From NCBI GenBank assembly GCA_003599015.1, contig QZIK01000120.1, forward strand, positions 1 to 38,868: 38,868 bases of DNA, written 5' to 3'. Source of the stretch: Desulfobacteraceae bacterium (GTDB lineage Bacteria > Desulfobacterota > DSM-4660 > Desulfatiglandales > Desulfatiglandaceae). Each line of letters opens with the position of its first letter. Position 1 is the first letter of the stretch. The notes below the pieces were generated by a model. The model made no database searches and had not been told where the DNA came from. It worked only from the letters and a program-made list of their open reading frames with translations. This document shows positions 19,312 through 28,374 of the stretch, piece by piece. Made by a program: the position numbers and the translations under genes.

Positions 19312-19360
19312 TCAGCCATTCTGAGTGCCTGAATGACCTCTGACCCAATCGAATGGCTGA
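19312..19360. repeat. Inverted repeat tcagccattc / gaatggctga (10-bp arms, 29-nt spacer)
   Basis: Perfect 10-bp arms 19312-19321 and 19351-19360, ending just before the RBS of the ATG at 19371. Confidence 0.6.
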
Positions 19361-19370
19361 GGAGAGAAGG

Positions 19371-20165
19371 ATGACGGATAAGGGATACAAAGACGGGATA
19401 TTCCCGACAAGCAGACTGAGAATAGCGGTTACCGGCAAGGGGGGCGTAGGCAAGACCATTATTTCGGCGTTGATAAGTCGGGTTCTGAGCCGTCAAGGGA
19501 GAAAGATCCTCCTGGTGGATGCAGACCCCGCGATGGGGCTCTCGTACATTCTGGGCGCGGAAACAGATCGAAGCGTCGGATCCTTTCGGGACAGGGTCAT
19601 CTCGGAGCCCCAGCTCAAGAGGGAGCTGGGCAGTGTTCGCATAAAAGATGTACTGATCAGAGAAGCCCTGGTCAAACTGCATGATGCTGAACTGTTGATT
19701 ATGGGAAAAGAAGAGAGTTCAGAGTGCTATTGCGGCGTGAACAGCGTCTTGAAATACGGCATCGGTTCTATCGCCAGCGATTATGATGTCATGCTGATTG
19801 ATTGTGAAGCCGGCCTTGAGCAGATTCACAGAAGGGTTCTCAACACGGTGGACACACTGTTTGTTGTCACGGATATGTCTGTAAGGGGGATGAAGACCGC
19901 TATCCAGATAAAAAAAATCGTTGAATCCGGATCGGCCATTGAGGATTGCCAGAGATTTGGCTTGATCTTGAACAGAATGAAGGGCGATGCCGCTCCTCTG
20001 CTCACAATGGCCGAAGAAGTCGGATTGGAGGTTTTTGGATCGATTCCGGAAGACGATCATGTGACCTCCCTCGATAGGGAAGGTCTCCCCATCGACAACC
20101 TTTCTGAAATGTCGAGCAGTCTTGGGGCAGTTCGTCGCATATTGAGTTCTCTGAACCTGTTTTGA
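19371..20165 (+). CDS. CooC-like MinD/ParA-type ATPase (ORF track start 19353)
   Basis: RIAVTGKGGVGKTIISAL deviant Walker A, LLVDADPAMGL, CYC motif (ECYCGVN), VTDMSVRGMKTA; RBS ggagagaagg before ATG 19371. Confidence 0.88.
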   Translation: MTDKGYKDGIFPTSRLRIAVTGKGGVGKTIISALISRVLSRQGRKILLVDADPAMGLSYILGAETDRSVGSFRDRVISEPQLKRELGSVRIKDVLIREALVKLHDAELLIMGKEESSECYCGVNSVLKYGIGSIASDYDVMLIDCEAGLEQIHRRVLNTVDTLFVVTDMSVRGMKTAIQIKKIVESGSAIEDCQRFGLILNRMKGDAAPLLTMAEEVGLEVFGSIPEDDHVTSLDREGLPIDNLSEMSSSLGAVRRILSSLNLF

Positions 20166-20216
20166 AAGTTATGGCCTTTTGGTTTCACCCTCGAGCAGAG
20201 AAAAGGAAATAGAGAA

Positions 20217-21575
20217 ATGGCTTACAGCGAAAGATATGCATGGTTGCGAATAGAACGTAAGTTTCGTCCGTGGCTGAATGACGAAGAGATGGATATGGTC
20301 CGAAGTGTACGAGACTATATGCAGGAAAAGGTCAAACCAAGGGTGTGGGATCTGGAAGGCGCACATCATGACCGGGATTGGGACTCTGCATGGAACACCT
20401 TCGTTCAATTTGGTGCAGACCTTGCTCGGCTGGGTTACCTGCAAGCAGGCATTCCTGAGTCCTATGGAGGGTTGGGGCTTTCTCTTCCCTGTCAATTGGC
20501 CATGGGGGAAGAGATCGGCAGGGTTGACGGTTCTTTCTCTTCCCTCATCAATAAGGCCAACTGGGTGTCAGGCCCCATCTTCCGCTCTCCCAACGAGGTT
20601 CTCAAAAAGTTGATGGTGGAGAAACTCTGTAAGGGCGATTTCTACACGGGCGCCGTCTGCTTCACCGAACCCCAGGGCGGCGTCAATATCGAAGACATCA
20701 CCCAGCGGGGACGCGCCGCACTGGTCACCGCCATCCAGAAGGGGAATGAATACGTGATCAACGGGCAGAAGATTTTCCCCGGTCCGTCAGGGCCAGCCGA
20801 AGTTTTTCAAAGAGAAGGATCAAAAGGGCATATTGGCTACCTTGTCGTAGCCAACACGGAACCTGACAGGGACAAACGAACCTGGGAATCCATCGGCCTT
20901 TTCTACGTACCGCCTGATGCTGAAGGCCTCTCGTTTTCCCAGCCTTACCAAAAGATGGGGTGCACGTTGGACAGAAACTGCGAGATCAATTTCGACGACG
21001 TCTGCATACCCAAGGAATATCGGGTCGGAGGACCGGGCTTGGATGCGGCGCTGTTCTACTCCGTCATTCTTGCAGGTTCACGCATTGGAATCGCGGCTCG
21101 CATGACGGGAGGCACCGTAGGGCTTTTCGAAAAGGCCCTGGATCAGTCGGGCGTTCGTGAGATCGAGGGCAGACCCCTTCGAGAGTATTCCTTGTGGGCC
21201 GCGGTTCTCGGTGAAATGGCCAGCCGAATCGTTGCATCCAGGGCATCCTACTTCTACGCTGCCCATACGGTCATGAATCCGGCCGTTTATGGAAATTTCT
21301 GGGACCAGGATGGCCCCCACGGGATCTGCTCGGGGGCTAAGGAGGAAGCCTCCCGCAATTTCAGATGGGTGGGAGACCGAACCATGGAGATCTTTGGAGC
21401 TCAAGGCTATATGTGTGAATTCGGGGTAGAAAAAATAATCAGGGACGGGGAAATGGGTGTGCTTGCGCCGGGAGGGGCCCAAAGAGACAAATTGGATGCG
21501 GCGCTCTGTTTCTTCCCCCGCACCTGGTCCGGCAGAGCCGACGGGTTACATCGATGGAGGCCGCCAATGCCTTAG
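20217..21575 (+). CDS. Acyl-CoA dehydrogenase family protein
   Basis: AGIPESYGGLGLSLPCQLAMGEEIGRVDGS, AVCFTEPQGG, FDDVCIPKEYRVG, EIFGAQGYMCEFGVEKIIRDGE. Confidence 0.9.
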   Translation: MAYSERYAWLRIERKFRPWLNDEEMDMVRSVRDYMQEKVKPRVWDLEGAHHDRDWDSAWNTFVQFGADLARLGYLQAGIPESYGGLGLSLPCQLAMGEEIGRVDGSFSSLINKANWVSGPIFRSPNEVLKKLMVEKLCKGDFYTGAVCFTEPQGGVNIEDITQRGRAALVTAIQKGNEYVINGQKIFPGPSGPAEVFQREGSKGHIGYLVVANTEPDRDKRTWESIGLFYVPPDAEGLSFSQPYQKMGCTLDRNCEINFDDVCIPKEYRVGGPGLDAALFYSVILAGSRIGIAARMTGGTVGLFEKALDQSGVREIEGRPLREYSLWAAVLGEMASRIVASRASYFYAAHTVMNPAVYGNFWDQDGPHGICSGAKEEASRNFRWVGDRTMEIFGAQGYMCEFGVEKIIRDGEMGVLAPGGAQRDKLDAALCFFPRTWSGRADGLHRWRPPMP

Positions 21576-21631
21576 TTGATGTGCTACGGTCTGCTTGATC
21601 CCAGCCCACCTGCGAAAAAAAGGAGTTGACG

Positions 21632-22762
21632 ATGGAAGTTCTCGATCAGTTGGAGGCCTTAGCCTCTGAAAATCCCAATTCAGCGGCCAAGGCGTGGAAG
21701 GATGACGGCAAAAAGATTGTCGGGTACTGGTGCTCCTATGTTCCCCAGGAGCTGATGCACGCAGCCCATGTATTTCCCTACCGCATCAGAGGCACCGGCG
21801 CGAGGAGTACCGGAAGGGCCGACGTGTACATGGCCGCTGTCTGCAACTGCACTTATCCTCGTGCTGCCCTCGAGCTTGCACTCGACGGAACCTATGATTT
21901 TATCGACGGCATGGTAGGAGCGAATGAATGCGATCACGGACGCCGGGCATACGAAATCTGGGTGGAAAAAAAGGGCATCCCGTTTCACCATTTCCTCTTT
22001 GTTCCACATAAGATCGATGACTCAGTGCTGGCGGAATTCCAGAAAGAGCTTCTCAAATTCAAGGTCCACCTTGAGAATCGCTTTCACACGTTCATCACAG
22101 ATGATGCGCTGTTCAAGTCCATCCGCCTCTATAATGAGAACCGGAGGCTGCTTAAGACGCTTCAGGAAGGCATGAAGAAAGAGCAGCCACTTATGAAGGG
22201 ATCTGAATTGAACACGGTGATTGTGGCGGGCGTTTGTACGCCTCCTGAGCAATATAATCAGCTCCTAAAACAGTTACTGGAGGACCTGAGACATCGCAAA
22301 CCGATGGACAGGCCAAGGGCCAGACTCATGATCTATGGCTGGATCGGAGATAATTCCGGGTTTCACAGGCTCGTGGAAGATGTGGGCGGACTGGTGGTTG
22401 CGGATAACTGCTGCTACGGCACGAGAGATTTCTGGGAACCCGTCGAAACTGATGGCGATCCTCTAAAAGGCATCGCACGGTCATATCTTTATCGCCCCAC
22501 ATGCGCCCGTATGATGGGCGAATTGAACAGCAGGCTTGCCTATGCGAAGAATATGATTCAGGAGTTCGCCGTGGACGGCGTCCTTATCACAAGACATCAG
22601 TTTTGCGACATTCATGGTTCAGAGGCTTTTTCACTGAAGCGGCACGAGAATGAGATGGGCGTCCCGTTTTCAGCCCCTTTGATTCAGGAATACCTCGGCG
22701 AAGATGCGGGGCGGTTGAAGACCCGCATCGAGGCCTTTATTGAACAGATAGAAAGTAATTAA
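21632..22762 (+). CDS. 2-hydroxyacyl-CoA dehydratase family small subunit, BcrC/HgdB-like (pair 1)
   Basis: GYWCSYVPQELMHAAHVFPYRI, VCNCTYPRA, NECDHGRRAYEIW, ADNCCYGTRDFWE, FCDIHGSEAFSLK; RBS aaggag before ATG 21632. Confidence 0.93.
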   Translation: MEVLDQLEALASENPNSAAKAWKDDGKKIVGYWCSYVPQELMHAAHVFPYRIRGTGARSTGRADVYMAAVCNCTYPRAALELALDGTYDFIDGMVGANECDHGRRAYEIWVEKKGIPFHHFLFVPHKIDDSVLAEFQKELLKFKVHLENRFHTFITDDALFKSIRLYNENRRLLKTLQEGMKKEQPLMKGSELNTVIVAGVCTPPEQYNQLLKQLLEDLRHRKPMDRPRARLMIYGWIGDNSGFHRLVEDVGGLVVADNCCYGTRDFWEPVETDGDPLKGIARSYLYRPTCARMMGELNSRLAYAKNMIQEFAVDGVLITRHQFCDIHGSEAFSLKRHENEMGVPFSAPLIQEYLGEDAGRLKTRIEAFIEQIESN

Positions 22763-22778
22763 ATTCGGGAGAAAAGGG

Positions 22779-24098
22779 ATGACATCCAAGAGAGATATTA
22801 TTTTCAAAGAGTTTGACTTTTCCAAAAAACCGGAACTCAAAACAGACCTGCTTCATACCATACAATATGCCATCAAATCGGCCATCTCCCAAAGGGATCC
22901 AGTCATGCAGTGGATCTGGCAGCCTTCCATCAACGCGATCGATGACATGTGTGCCGCAGCGGAAGATCCGACCGATGTGGTTCTTATAGGATTTAACCTG
23001 GCACCCGAAATGATCTATGCCATGGGATTGAAACCTGTTTGCCCGGAAGGCTTGTCATTCCTTTGCCCCACCGAGTATCTGATCCCTTATATCGACGAGT
23101 CCCACAAGGCATTCATCCCGGACCACCTCTGCTCTTTTCTTAGCGGTTCCATCGGAATGGCCATATCCAACGCCATACCCAAACCGGTGGCCATAGTCCA
23201 CACCTCTCAGCCCTGTGACAACTCCATCGCACAGAGCACCGCGTTGGCTGACTTTTATGGTGTGGAACCTTACATCATTGATTCACCTTATTACGACAAT
23301 GATGAAGCGTATGACTATTTCGCTGTGCAGATCAAAGAAGGCTTTCGTTATCTGGAACAGATGACAGGGAAAAAGCTCGATATCGACAGATTTCGCGAAG
23401 TCATGGCGCGATCCCAGCGGGCCCACGAACTGGTGCATGAGATCAATGAGCTCAAGAAAAGAAAGCCATGCCCGATACCGACGGGCGCGATCTTGCGCCA
23501 GCTGAGTATCGGGATGTACGGCCAGACCGGCAGCGAGCACCTGGTTCGCTGGCTGGAGAAACACCTTGAAGATGCTCGAGAGCGCGCCCATAAAGGAATC
23601 GGCGGGCAGCACGAGGAAAAGATCCGAACCGCCTGGATCTACGCATGGCCCAGTTTTGAATGGACTATATACGAATGGCTGGGAAAGAAATACGGGGCCA
23701 TTCCGGTGATATTTCAGGCGTCAGAGTATTTTTACACGCCGAAGAGCTCCGGGGATTTTGATGATCTGTGCAGGTCTCTGGCCATCCGGATCCTGAGTTG
23801 CCCCATGGGTAGATCGAGCCGGGGGCACCTAGATTATTTTGTACGCGATTCAGCCTATTGGTGCAAGGAATGGAGCATTGATGCGGCTATATTTGCGGGG
23901 CATCTCCAGTGCAAGGCCAACTGGTCCGTTGCCCAGATTACCAAGGAGGTCCTCATGGATGAACTGGGTGTCCCAATGCTCAGTTTTGTTGTGGATGCCC
24001 TGGATCCCCGCGTCACTTCCACGGAGCAGATGCTGGGGTATATCGAGCCCTTTCTTGAGATGGTCGCTGAAAACAAGGAGTTGGAAAAGATCGGTTGA
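22779..24098 (+). CDS. 2-hydroxyacyl-CoA dehydratase family large subunit, BcrB/HgdA-like (pair 1)
   Basis: APEMIYAMGLKPVCPEGLSFL, DHLCSFLSG, SQPCDNS, GHLQCKANW; 16-nt gap to its partner. Confidence 0.92.
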   Translation: MTSKRDIIFKEFDFSKKPELKTDLLHTIQYAIKSAISQRDPVMQWIWQPSINAIDDMCAAAEDPTDVVLIGFNLAPEMIYAMGLKPVCPEGLSFLCPTEYLIPYIDESHKAFIPDHLCSFLSGSIGMAISNAIPKPVAIVHTSQPCDNSIAQSTALADFYGVEPYIIDSPYYDNDEAYDYFAVQIKEGFRYLEQMTGKKLDIDRFREVMARSQRAHELVHEINELKKRKPCPIPTGAILRQLSIGMYGQTGSEHLVRWLEKHLEDARERAHKGIGGQHEEKIRTAWIYAWPSFEWTIYEWLGKKYGAIPVIFQASEYFYTPKSSGDFDDLCRSLAIRILSCPMGRSSRGHLDYFVRDSAYWCKEWSIDAAIFAGHLQCKANWSVAQITKEVLMDELGVPMLSFVVDALDPRVTSTEQMLGYIEPFLEMVAENKELEKIG

Positions 24099-24103
24099 TG
24101 AAG

Positions 24104-24120
24104 TGCCTCTGCCAGAGGCA
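24104..24120. repeat. Near-perfect palindrome tgcctctg-c-cagaggca between pair 1 and pair 2
   Basis: Perfect 8-bp arms around a single C in the 77-nt intergenic gap. Confidence 0.6.
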
Positions 24121-24175
24121 TTGTAGATGCTATTTTTTAAGAGAAAATTGTTAGAGAGCAGACAGGGGATTCACC

Positions 24176-25303
24176 ATGACGGCTTTAGAAGAACTGACCT
24201 TATTGGCGAAACAAAATCCCAATCCGACTGTCAGTGCATGGAAAAACAAAGGACATAAGATCGTCGGTTATTGGTGCTCCTATATCCCGCGGGAACTGGT
24301 CCACGCAGCAGGACTATTGCCTTATCGGATAAAGGGCGTAGGGGCTGAGGGAACGACCAGGGCGGATGTCTATATGGCTGCAGTTTGTAATTGTACTTAC
24401 TCCCGCGCCATATTGGATATGGCGCTAAATGGGGCTTATAACTTCCTTGACGGACTGATCGGAATGAACGAGTGTGACCACGGTCGCAGGGCTCACGAGA
24501 TCTGGGTGAAAAAGATAGGCGTGCCGTTTGATCATTTCCTGTTTGTTCCACACAAGAGTAATGATACGACCCTGCGGGAGTTCGAAAAGGAACTCTTGAA
24601 ATTGAAAGTTCATCTGGAGAGCCGATTCCACACCTTTATTACGGATGAGAATCTGCTCAACTCCGCCCGGATTTATAATGACAATCGCGCGTTATTAAAA
24701 AGCCTCCAGGAAAACATGAAAGAAAAAGCCCCGCGCATCAAGGGCTCCGAGATGCATGATGTCGTTATTGCTGGCGAATCAATCCCTCCCGAACAATACA
24801 ACCAGCTTCTGAGACGATTAGTCGAGGAACTGGAGAATCGCCCCCCTCTCTATGATTACCGGGCACGGATTTTCATTTACGGCTGGACCGGGGATGACTC
24901 CAGCTTCTACAAAATTGTCGAGGATGTGGGAGGACTGGTGGTCGCGGATAACTGCTGCTTCGGCACCAGGGAGTTCTGGGAGCCGATCCACCTGGACGGA
25001 GATCCTTTCAATAGCCTTGCAGCATCCTATCTGAATCGGCCACCGTGCCCCCGGATGATTGACGGCTTTGATAAGCGCTTTCAAGATGTTAAAGACATGA
25101 TCACCGAGTTTCAAGTGGATGGACTTCTGGTTACGAGACAACAATTCTGTGACCTGCACGGGGTCGAAGCCTTTTTCCTCAAAAAGCGTGAAAAGGAATT
25201 AGGGGTTCCCTTTTCAGCGCCTCTGATCCAGGAGTATGTGGGCCTGGACACAGGACGTCTGAAAACACGTATCGAAGCCTTTATTGAGCAGATCGAGAGG
25301 TAA
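24176..25303 (+). CDS. 2-hydroxyacyl-CoA dehydratase family small subunit, BcrC/HgdB-like (pair 2)
   Basis: Paralogue of 21632-22762: GYWCSYIPRELVHAAGLLPYRI, VCNCTYSRA, ADNCCFGTREFWE. Confidence 0.93.
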   Translation: MTALEELTLLAKQNPNPTVSAWKNKGHKIVGYWCSYIPRELVHAAGLLPYRIKGVGAEGTTRADVYMAAVCNCTYSRAILDMALNGAYNFLDGLIGMNECDHGRRAHEIWVKKIGVPFDHFLFVPHKSNDTTLREFEKELLKLKVHLESRFHTFITDENLLNSARIYNDNRALLKSLQENMKEKAPRIKGSEMHDVVIAGESIPPEQYNQLLRRLVEELENRPPLYDYRARIFIYGWTGDDSSFYKIVEDVGGLVVADNCCFGTREFWEPIHLDGDPFNSLAASYLNRPPCPRMIDGFDKRFQDVKDMITEFQVDGLLVTRQQFCDLHGVEAFFLKKREKELGVPFSAPLIQEYVGLDTGRLKTRIEAFIEQIER

Positions 25304-25321
25304 CTGCAAGTGGGAACAACA

Positions 25322-26638
25322 ATGGCATCCCAAAAAGGTATTGCTTTCAGGCAGTTTGATTTTTCAAGAAAGCCAGATCTAAAGATCGACCTCATTCAAC
25401 TGATACGGAAGAATTTTATGGGGTTTATGGACAGGGTTGACGAGTCAAAGCGGTGGATATGGCAGCCCAGCCTTGACGGCATTAAGGCCCTGTCATCCGC
25501 CTTTGATGACCCCGAAAATATCGTGCTGCACCATTTCACGGTTGCTCCAGAGATCATTTATGCCATGGGCCTGAAGCCGCTTTGCCTCGAAGCCTTAAGC
25601 TTTCTGGCCCCTGTTGAACATCTGTGCGCATATGTGGATGAATCTCGCAGTGCTTATGTGCCGGATCATCTTTGTTCCTTTATCAGCGGGTGGCTCGGGA
25701 TGCTCCACCTGGATATCATACCGAAACCGAGCGCTATTATACATTGTACCCAGCCGTGTGACAATACGGTGGCGGCAGGCGCGATTCTGGCTGACCACTA
25801 TGATACGGAGATGTTCGTCTTGGATACGCCCTATTATGATACCGATGAAGCACATGAATATTATGCACAGCAAATCAAGCAGGCATTTAAGTATTTAGAG
25901 AGAATGACAGGCAAAAAGCTCGATATTGACAGATTCCGTGAAGTTATGGAGCGTTCCCATAGGGCCTATGAATTGTTGCATCAAATTAATGAGCTTAAGA
26001 AAAGAAGACCTTGTCCGATACCTGCCAATCCTTTGCTGAGGCAAACCAGCATCGCCATGTACGGGCTCACCGGTACTCTTCAACTTGTAGAATGGTTGGA
26101 AACACATCTGGCGGATGCAAGAATGCGTGTTGAAAAAGGCATCGGGGGCACATACGAGGAGCGGATCAGGGTCGTATGGAATATGTCCTGGCCGATTTTT
26201 GACTGGGCAATCTATGAATGGATGGAAAAAGAATACGGGGCAATAAGCGTTGCCTACCAGTCGGCGGAGCCTTTTTACATGCCGAGGGATATTTCCTCTG
26301 CTGATTTTGATCAATTATGCAAGGCCCTTGCCATCCGGAACCTAAACAGTTCCATGGGGAGGCAGGGACGGGGTCATTTTGAAGGCTTTATCAGAGACTC
26401 GGTGTACTGGTGCAGGGAGTGGGGCGCTGATGCCTGCATATTTGCGGGGCATCTGCAATGCCAGGCCAACTGGTCGGCCGCTCAGATTTGCAAGGAAGTG
26501 TTGATGGACGAACTGGGGATACCCACCCTCATATTCACCGTCGATCAGGTGGATCCACGGGTGGCATCACAAGATCAGATGGTGGCAAAGCTTGAGCCTT
26601 TTCTGGAAATGGTGTCTGAAAACATGATGCGGAGTTGA
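25322..26638 (+). CDS. 2-hydroxyacyl-CoA dehydratase family large subunit, BcrB/HgdA-like (pair 2; ORF track start 25310)
   Basis: Paralogue of 22779-24098: DHLCSFISG, TQPCDNT, GHLQCQANW. Confidence 0.92.
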   Translation: MASQKGIAFRQFDFSRKPDLKIDLIQLIRKNFMGFMDRVDESKRWIWQPSLDGIKALSSAFDDPENIVLHHFTVAPEIIYAMGLKPLCLEALSFLAPVEHLCAYVDESRSAYVPDHLCSFISGWLGMLHLDIIPKPSAIIHCTQPCDNTVAAGAILADHYDTEMFVLDTPYYDTDEAHEYYAQQIKQAFKYLERMTGKKLDIDRFREVMERSHRAYELLHQINELKKRRPCPIPANPLLRQTSIAMYGLTGTLQLVEWLETHLADARMRVEKGIGGTYEERIRVVWNMSWPIFDWAIYEWMEKEYGAISVAYQSAEPFYMPRDISSADFDQLCKALAIRNLNSSMGRQGRGHFEGFIRDSVYWCREWGADACIFAGHLQCQANWSAAQICKEVLMDELGIPTLIFTVDQVDPRVASQDQMVAKLEPFLEMVSENMMRS

Positions 26639-26795
26639 AGGAAAGCACCTTAACTCCGTTTTATTTGGACAGGCGCTATGCATCAATTCAGCCTGGACCA
26701 TTGGTTACAAGGATGTGGCATCGAATGGCATGGGTCCGAACCCTACAGAGGTAAGGCGTGTAGTCACCAAAGTGAATGCCAGCGCAGGGGAATGA

Positions 26796-28358
26796 ATGAA
26801 TTTAGGTAGATACATATCGCGCAGTTCGCTCCACTACTCGGACAAGGTCTGTTTGGTTCACGGTAAAAGGCGTTATTCTTATAGAGAGTTTGAGCAGAGG
26901 GCGAATAGCCTCGCTCGAGGACTCATGCATCTCGGACTGATGCGAGGGGATCGGCTGGCGGTTCAGTCCTGGAATCGCTCTGAAATGATTGAAATCGAGG
27001 TCGCCTGTTACAAGGCCGGCATTGTTCGTGTCCCGATGAATGCGCATCTTTCGCCATCAGAATCCGTGCACGTCCTCAACGACTCAGAGACGAAGGCAGT
27101 CATAGCGGATCCCATGCACATGGACCATATTCTTCAACATAAATCCAGCATTCCTAAAATAGAATATCTCATCTGTCTCGAAAATACCCCCGCCGGCGTG
27201 CTTGATTACGAAAAAACTATCGCTCAGTCATCTGTGGAGATGCTCGATATCGACCTGGATCCTTCCGAACTGGCCGTGCTTGCCTACAGCTCAGGAACAA
27301 CCGGCAAAATGAAGGCCGTCATGCAGAGTTTCGCCAACCGGTTGGCCATGATCCGAAAGGCGTTGATGATTCCAGGCCTGTCCATTGAGCCAGGAGATGT
27401 CTTTGTCCATGCGGGTCCCATTTCGCATGCCAGCGGGATGTGGTCGATGCCCATGATGTTCCGAGGTGGCTGCAACCTTGTTCTGGAGCGCTTCAATGTC
27501 GAAAAGTTCCTGGAAGCTGTTCAGGAGGAAAAGGCGAGCCTCACCTTACTGGTTCCAACCATGATCCATATGCTTCTGGATTTTCCTGAGAGCAGGAACT
27601 ATGACCTGAGCAGTCTCAAGCGGGTGTTCTATGGGGCTGCACCGATTTCAAAAACCAGGCTGAGGCAGGCCATTGATGAGCTGTTCGGCTCTATCCTGAT
27701 TCAGGGGTACGGCATGACGGAGACCACTTCTGCAATTACGATCCTGACCTCGAAGGACCATCTGGATGCCTTGAGGGAAGATCATCAGGACAGACTGGCC
27801 TCCTGTGGAAGGCCCTGCTTCGACACCGAAGTGAAGGTGGTGGATGAGGCCGGCGGTGAGGTCTCCACCGGGGAGATCGGCGAGATTATTGCGCGCGGAC
27901 CGGATGTGATGGTGGGGTATTACAAGGATGCAGAATTGACCAAGGCAACGATCCGGGGAGGCTGGGTCCACACGGGGGATATGGCCAGAGTTGACGATGA
28001 GGGATACATCTATATCGTGGATCGCAAGTCTGAGACCATCATTTCGGGGGGATTCAACGTCTACCCTTCCGAAGTGGAGGGCGTGCTTTACGCCCACCCG
28101 GCTGTCTTTGAAGCGTGTGTGGTGGGCGTCCCTGATGAGAAATGGGGAGAGGCCGTCAAAGCCGTCGTCGTTGTCAAGAAAGGATGCGTTGTTACGGAGC
28201 AGGCATTGATGGATCACTGCAAGGCATTCCTGGCCGGATACAAGAAGCCTCAATCCATTGATTTTGTAAATGACCTCCCGAAGAATCCCAGCGGAAAAAT
28301 CCCCCGTCGGGTCGTCAGGGAAAAATACTGGCGGGATAGAGATCGAAAATTGATCTGA
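26796..28358 (+). CDS. AMP-forming acyl-CoA ligase/synthetase
   Basis: AYSSGTTGKMKAVMQS, QGYGMTETTS, GWVHTGDMARVDDEGYIYIVDRKSETIISGGFNVYPSEVE, PKNPSGKIPRR. Confidence 0.95.
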   Translation: MNLGRYISRSSLHYSDKVCLVHGKRRYSYREFEQRANSLARGLMHLGLMRGDRLAVQSWNRSEMIEIEVACYKAGIVRVPMNAHLSPSESVHVLNDSETKAVIADPMHMDHILQHKSSIPKIEYLICLENTPAGVLDYEKTIAQSSVEMLDIDLDPSELAVLAYSSGTTGKMKAVMQSFANRLAMIRKALMIPGLSIEPGDVFVHAGPISHASGMWSMPMMFRGGCNLVLERFNVEKFLEAVQEEKASLTLLVPTMIHMLLDFPESRNYDLSSLKRVFYGAAPISKTRLRQAIDELFGSILIQGYGMTETTSAITILTSKDHLDALREDHQDRLASCGRPCFDTEVKVVDEAGGEVSTGEIGEIIARGPDVMVGYYKDAELTKATIRGGWVHTGDMARVDDEGYIYIVDRKSETIISGGFNVYPSEVEGVLYAHPAVFEACVVGVPDEKWGEAVKAVVVVKKGCVVTEQALMDHCKAFLAGYKKPQSIDFVNDLPKNPSGKIPRRVVREKYWRDRDRKLI

Positions 28359-28374
28359 AAGGGAGTCAAGGCCC

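Noticed and set aside
20217-21575. Frameshift at the C-terminus of the acyl-CoA dehydrogenase (SGRADGLHRWRPPMP)
   Set aside because: The tail looks low-complexity, but all conserved motifs are in frame before it and no continuation was recognised in another frame.
24104-24143. Rho-independent terminator between pairs 1 and 2
   Set aside because: The T-run does not directly follow the stem and is interrupted; kept only as an unexplained palindrome.
26666-26682. Possible sigma-54 promoter tggacaggcgctatgca before the CoA ligase
   Set aside because: GG to GC spacing is 11 nt and the flanks match weakly.
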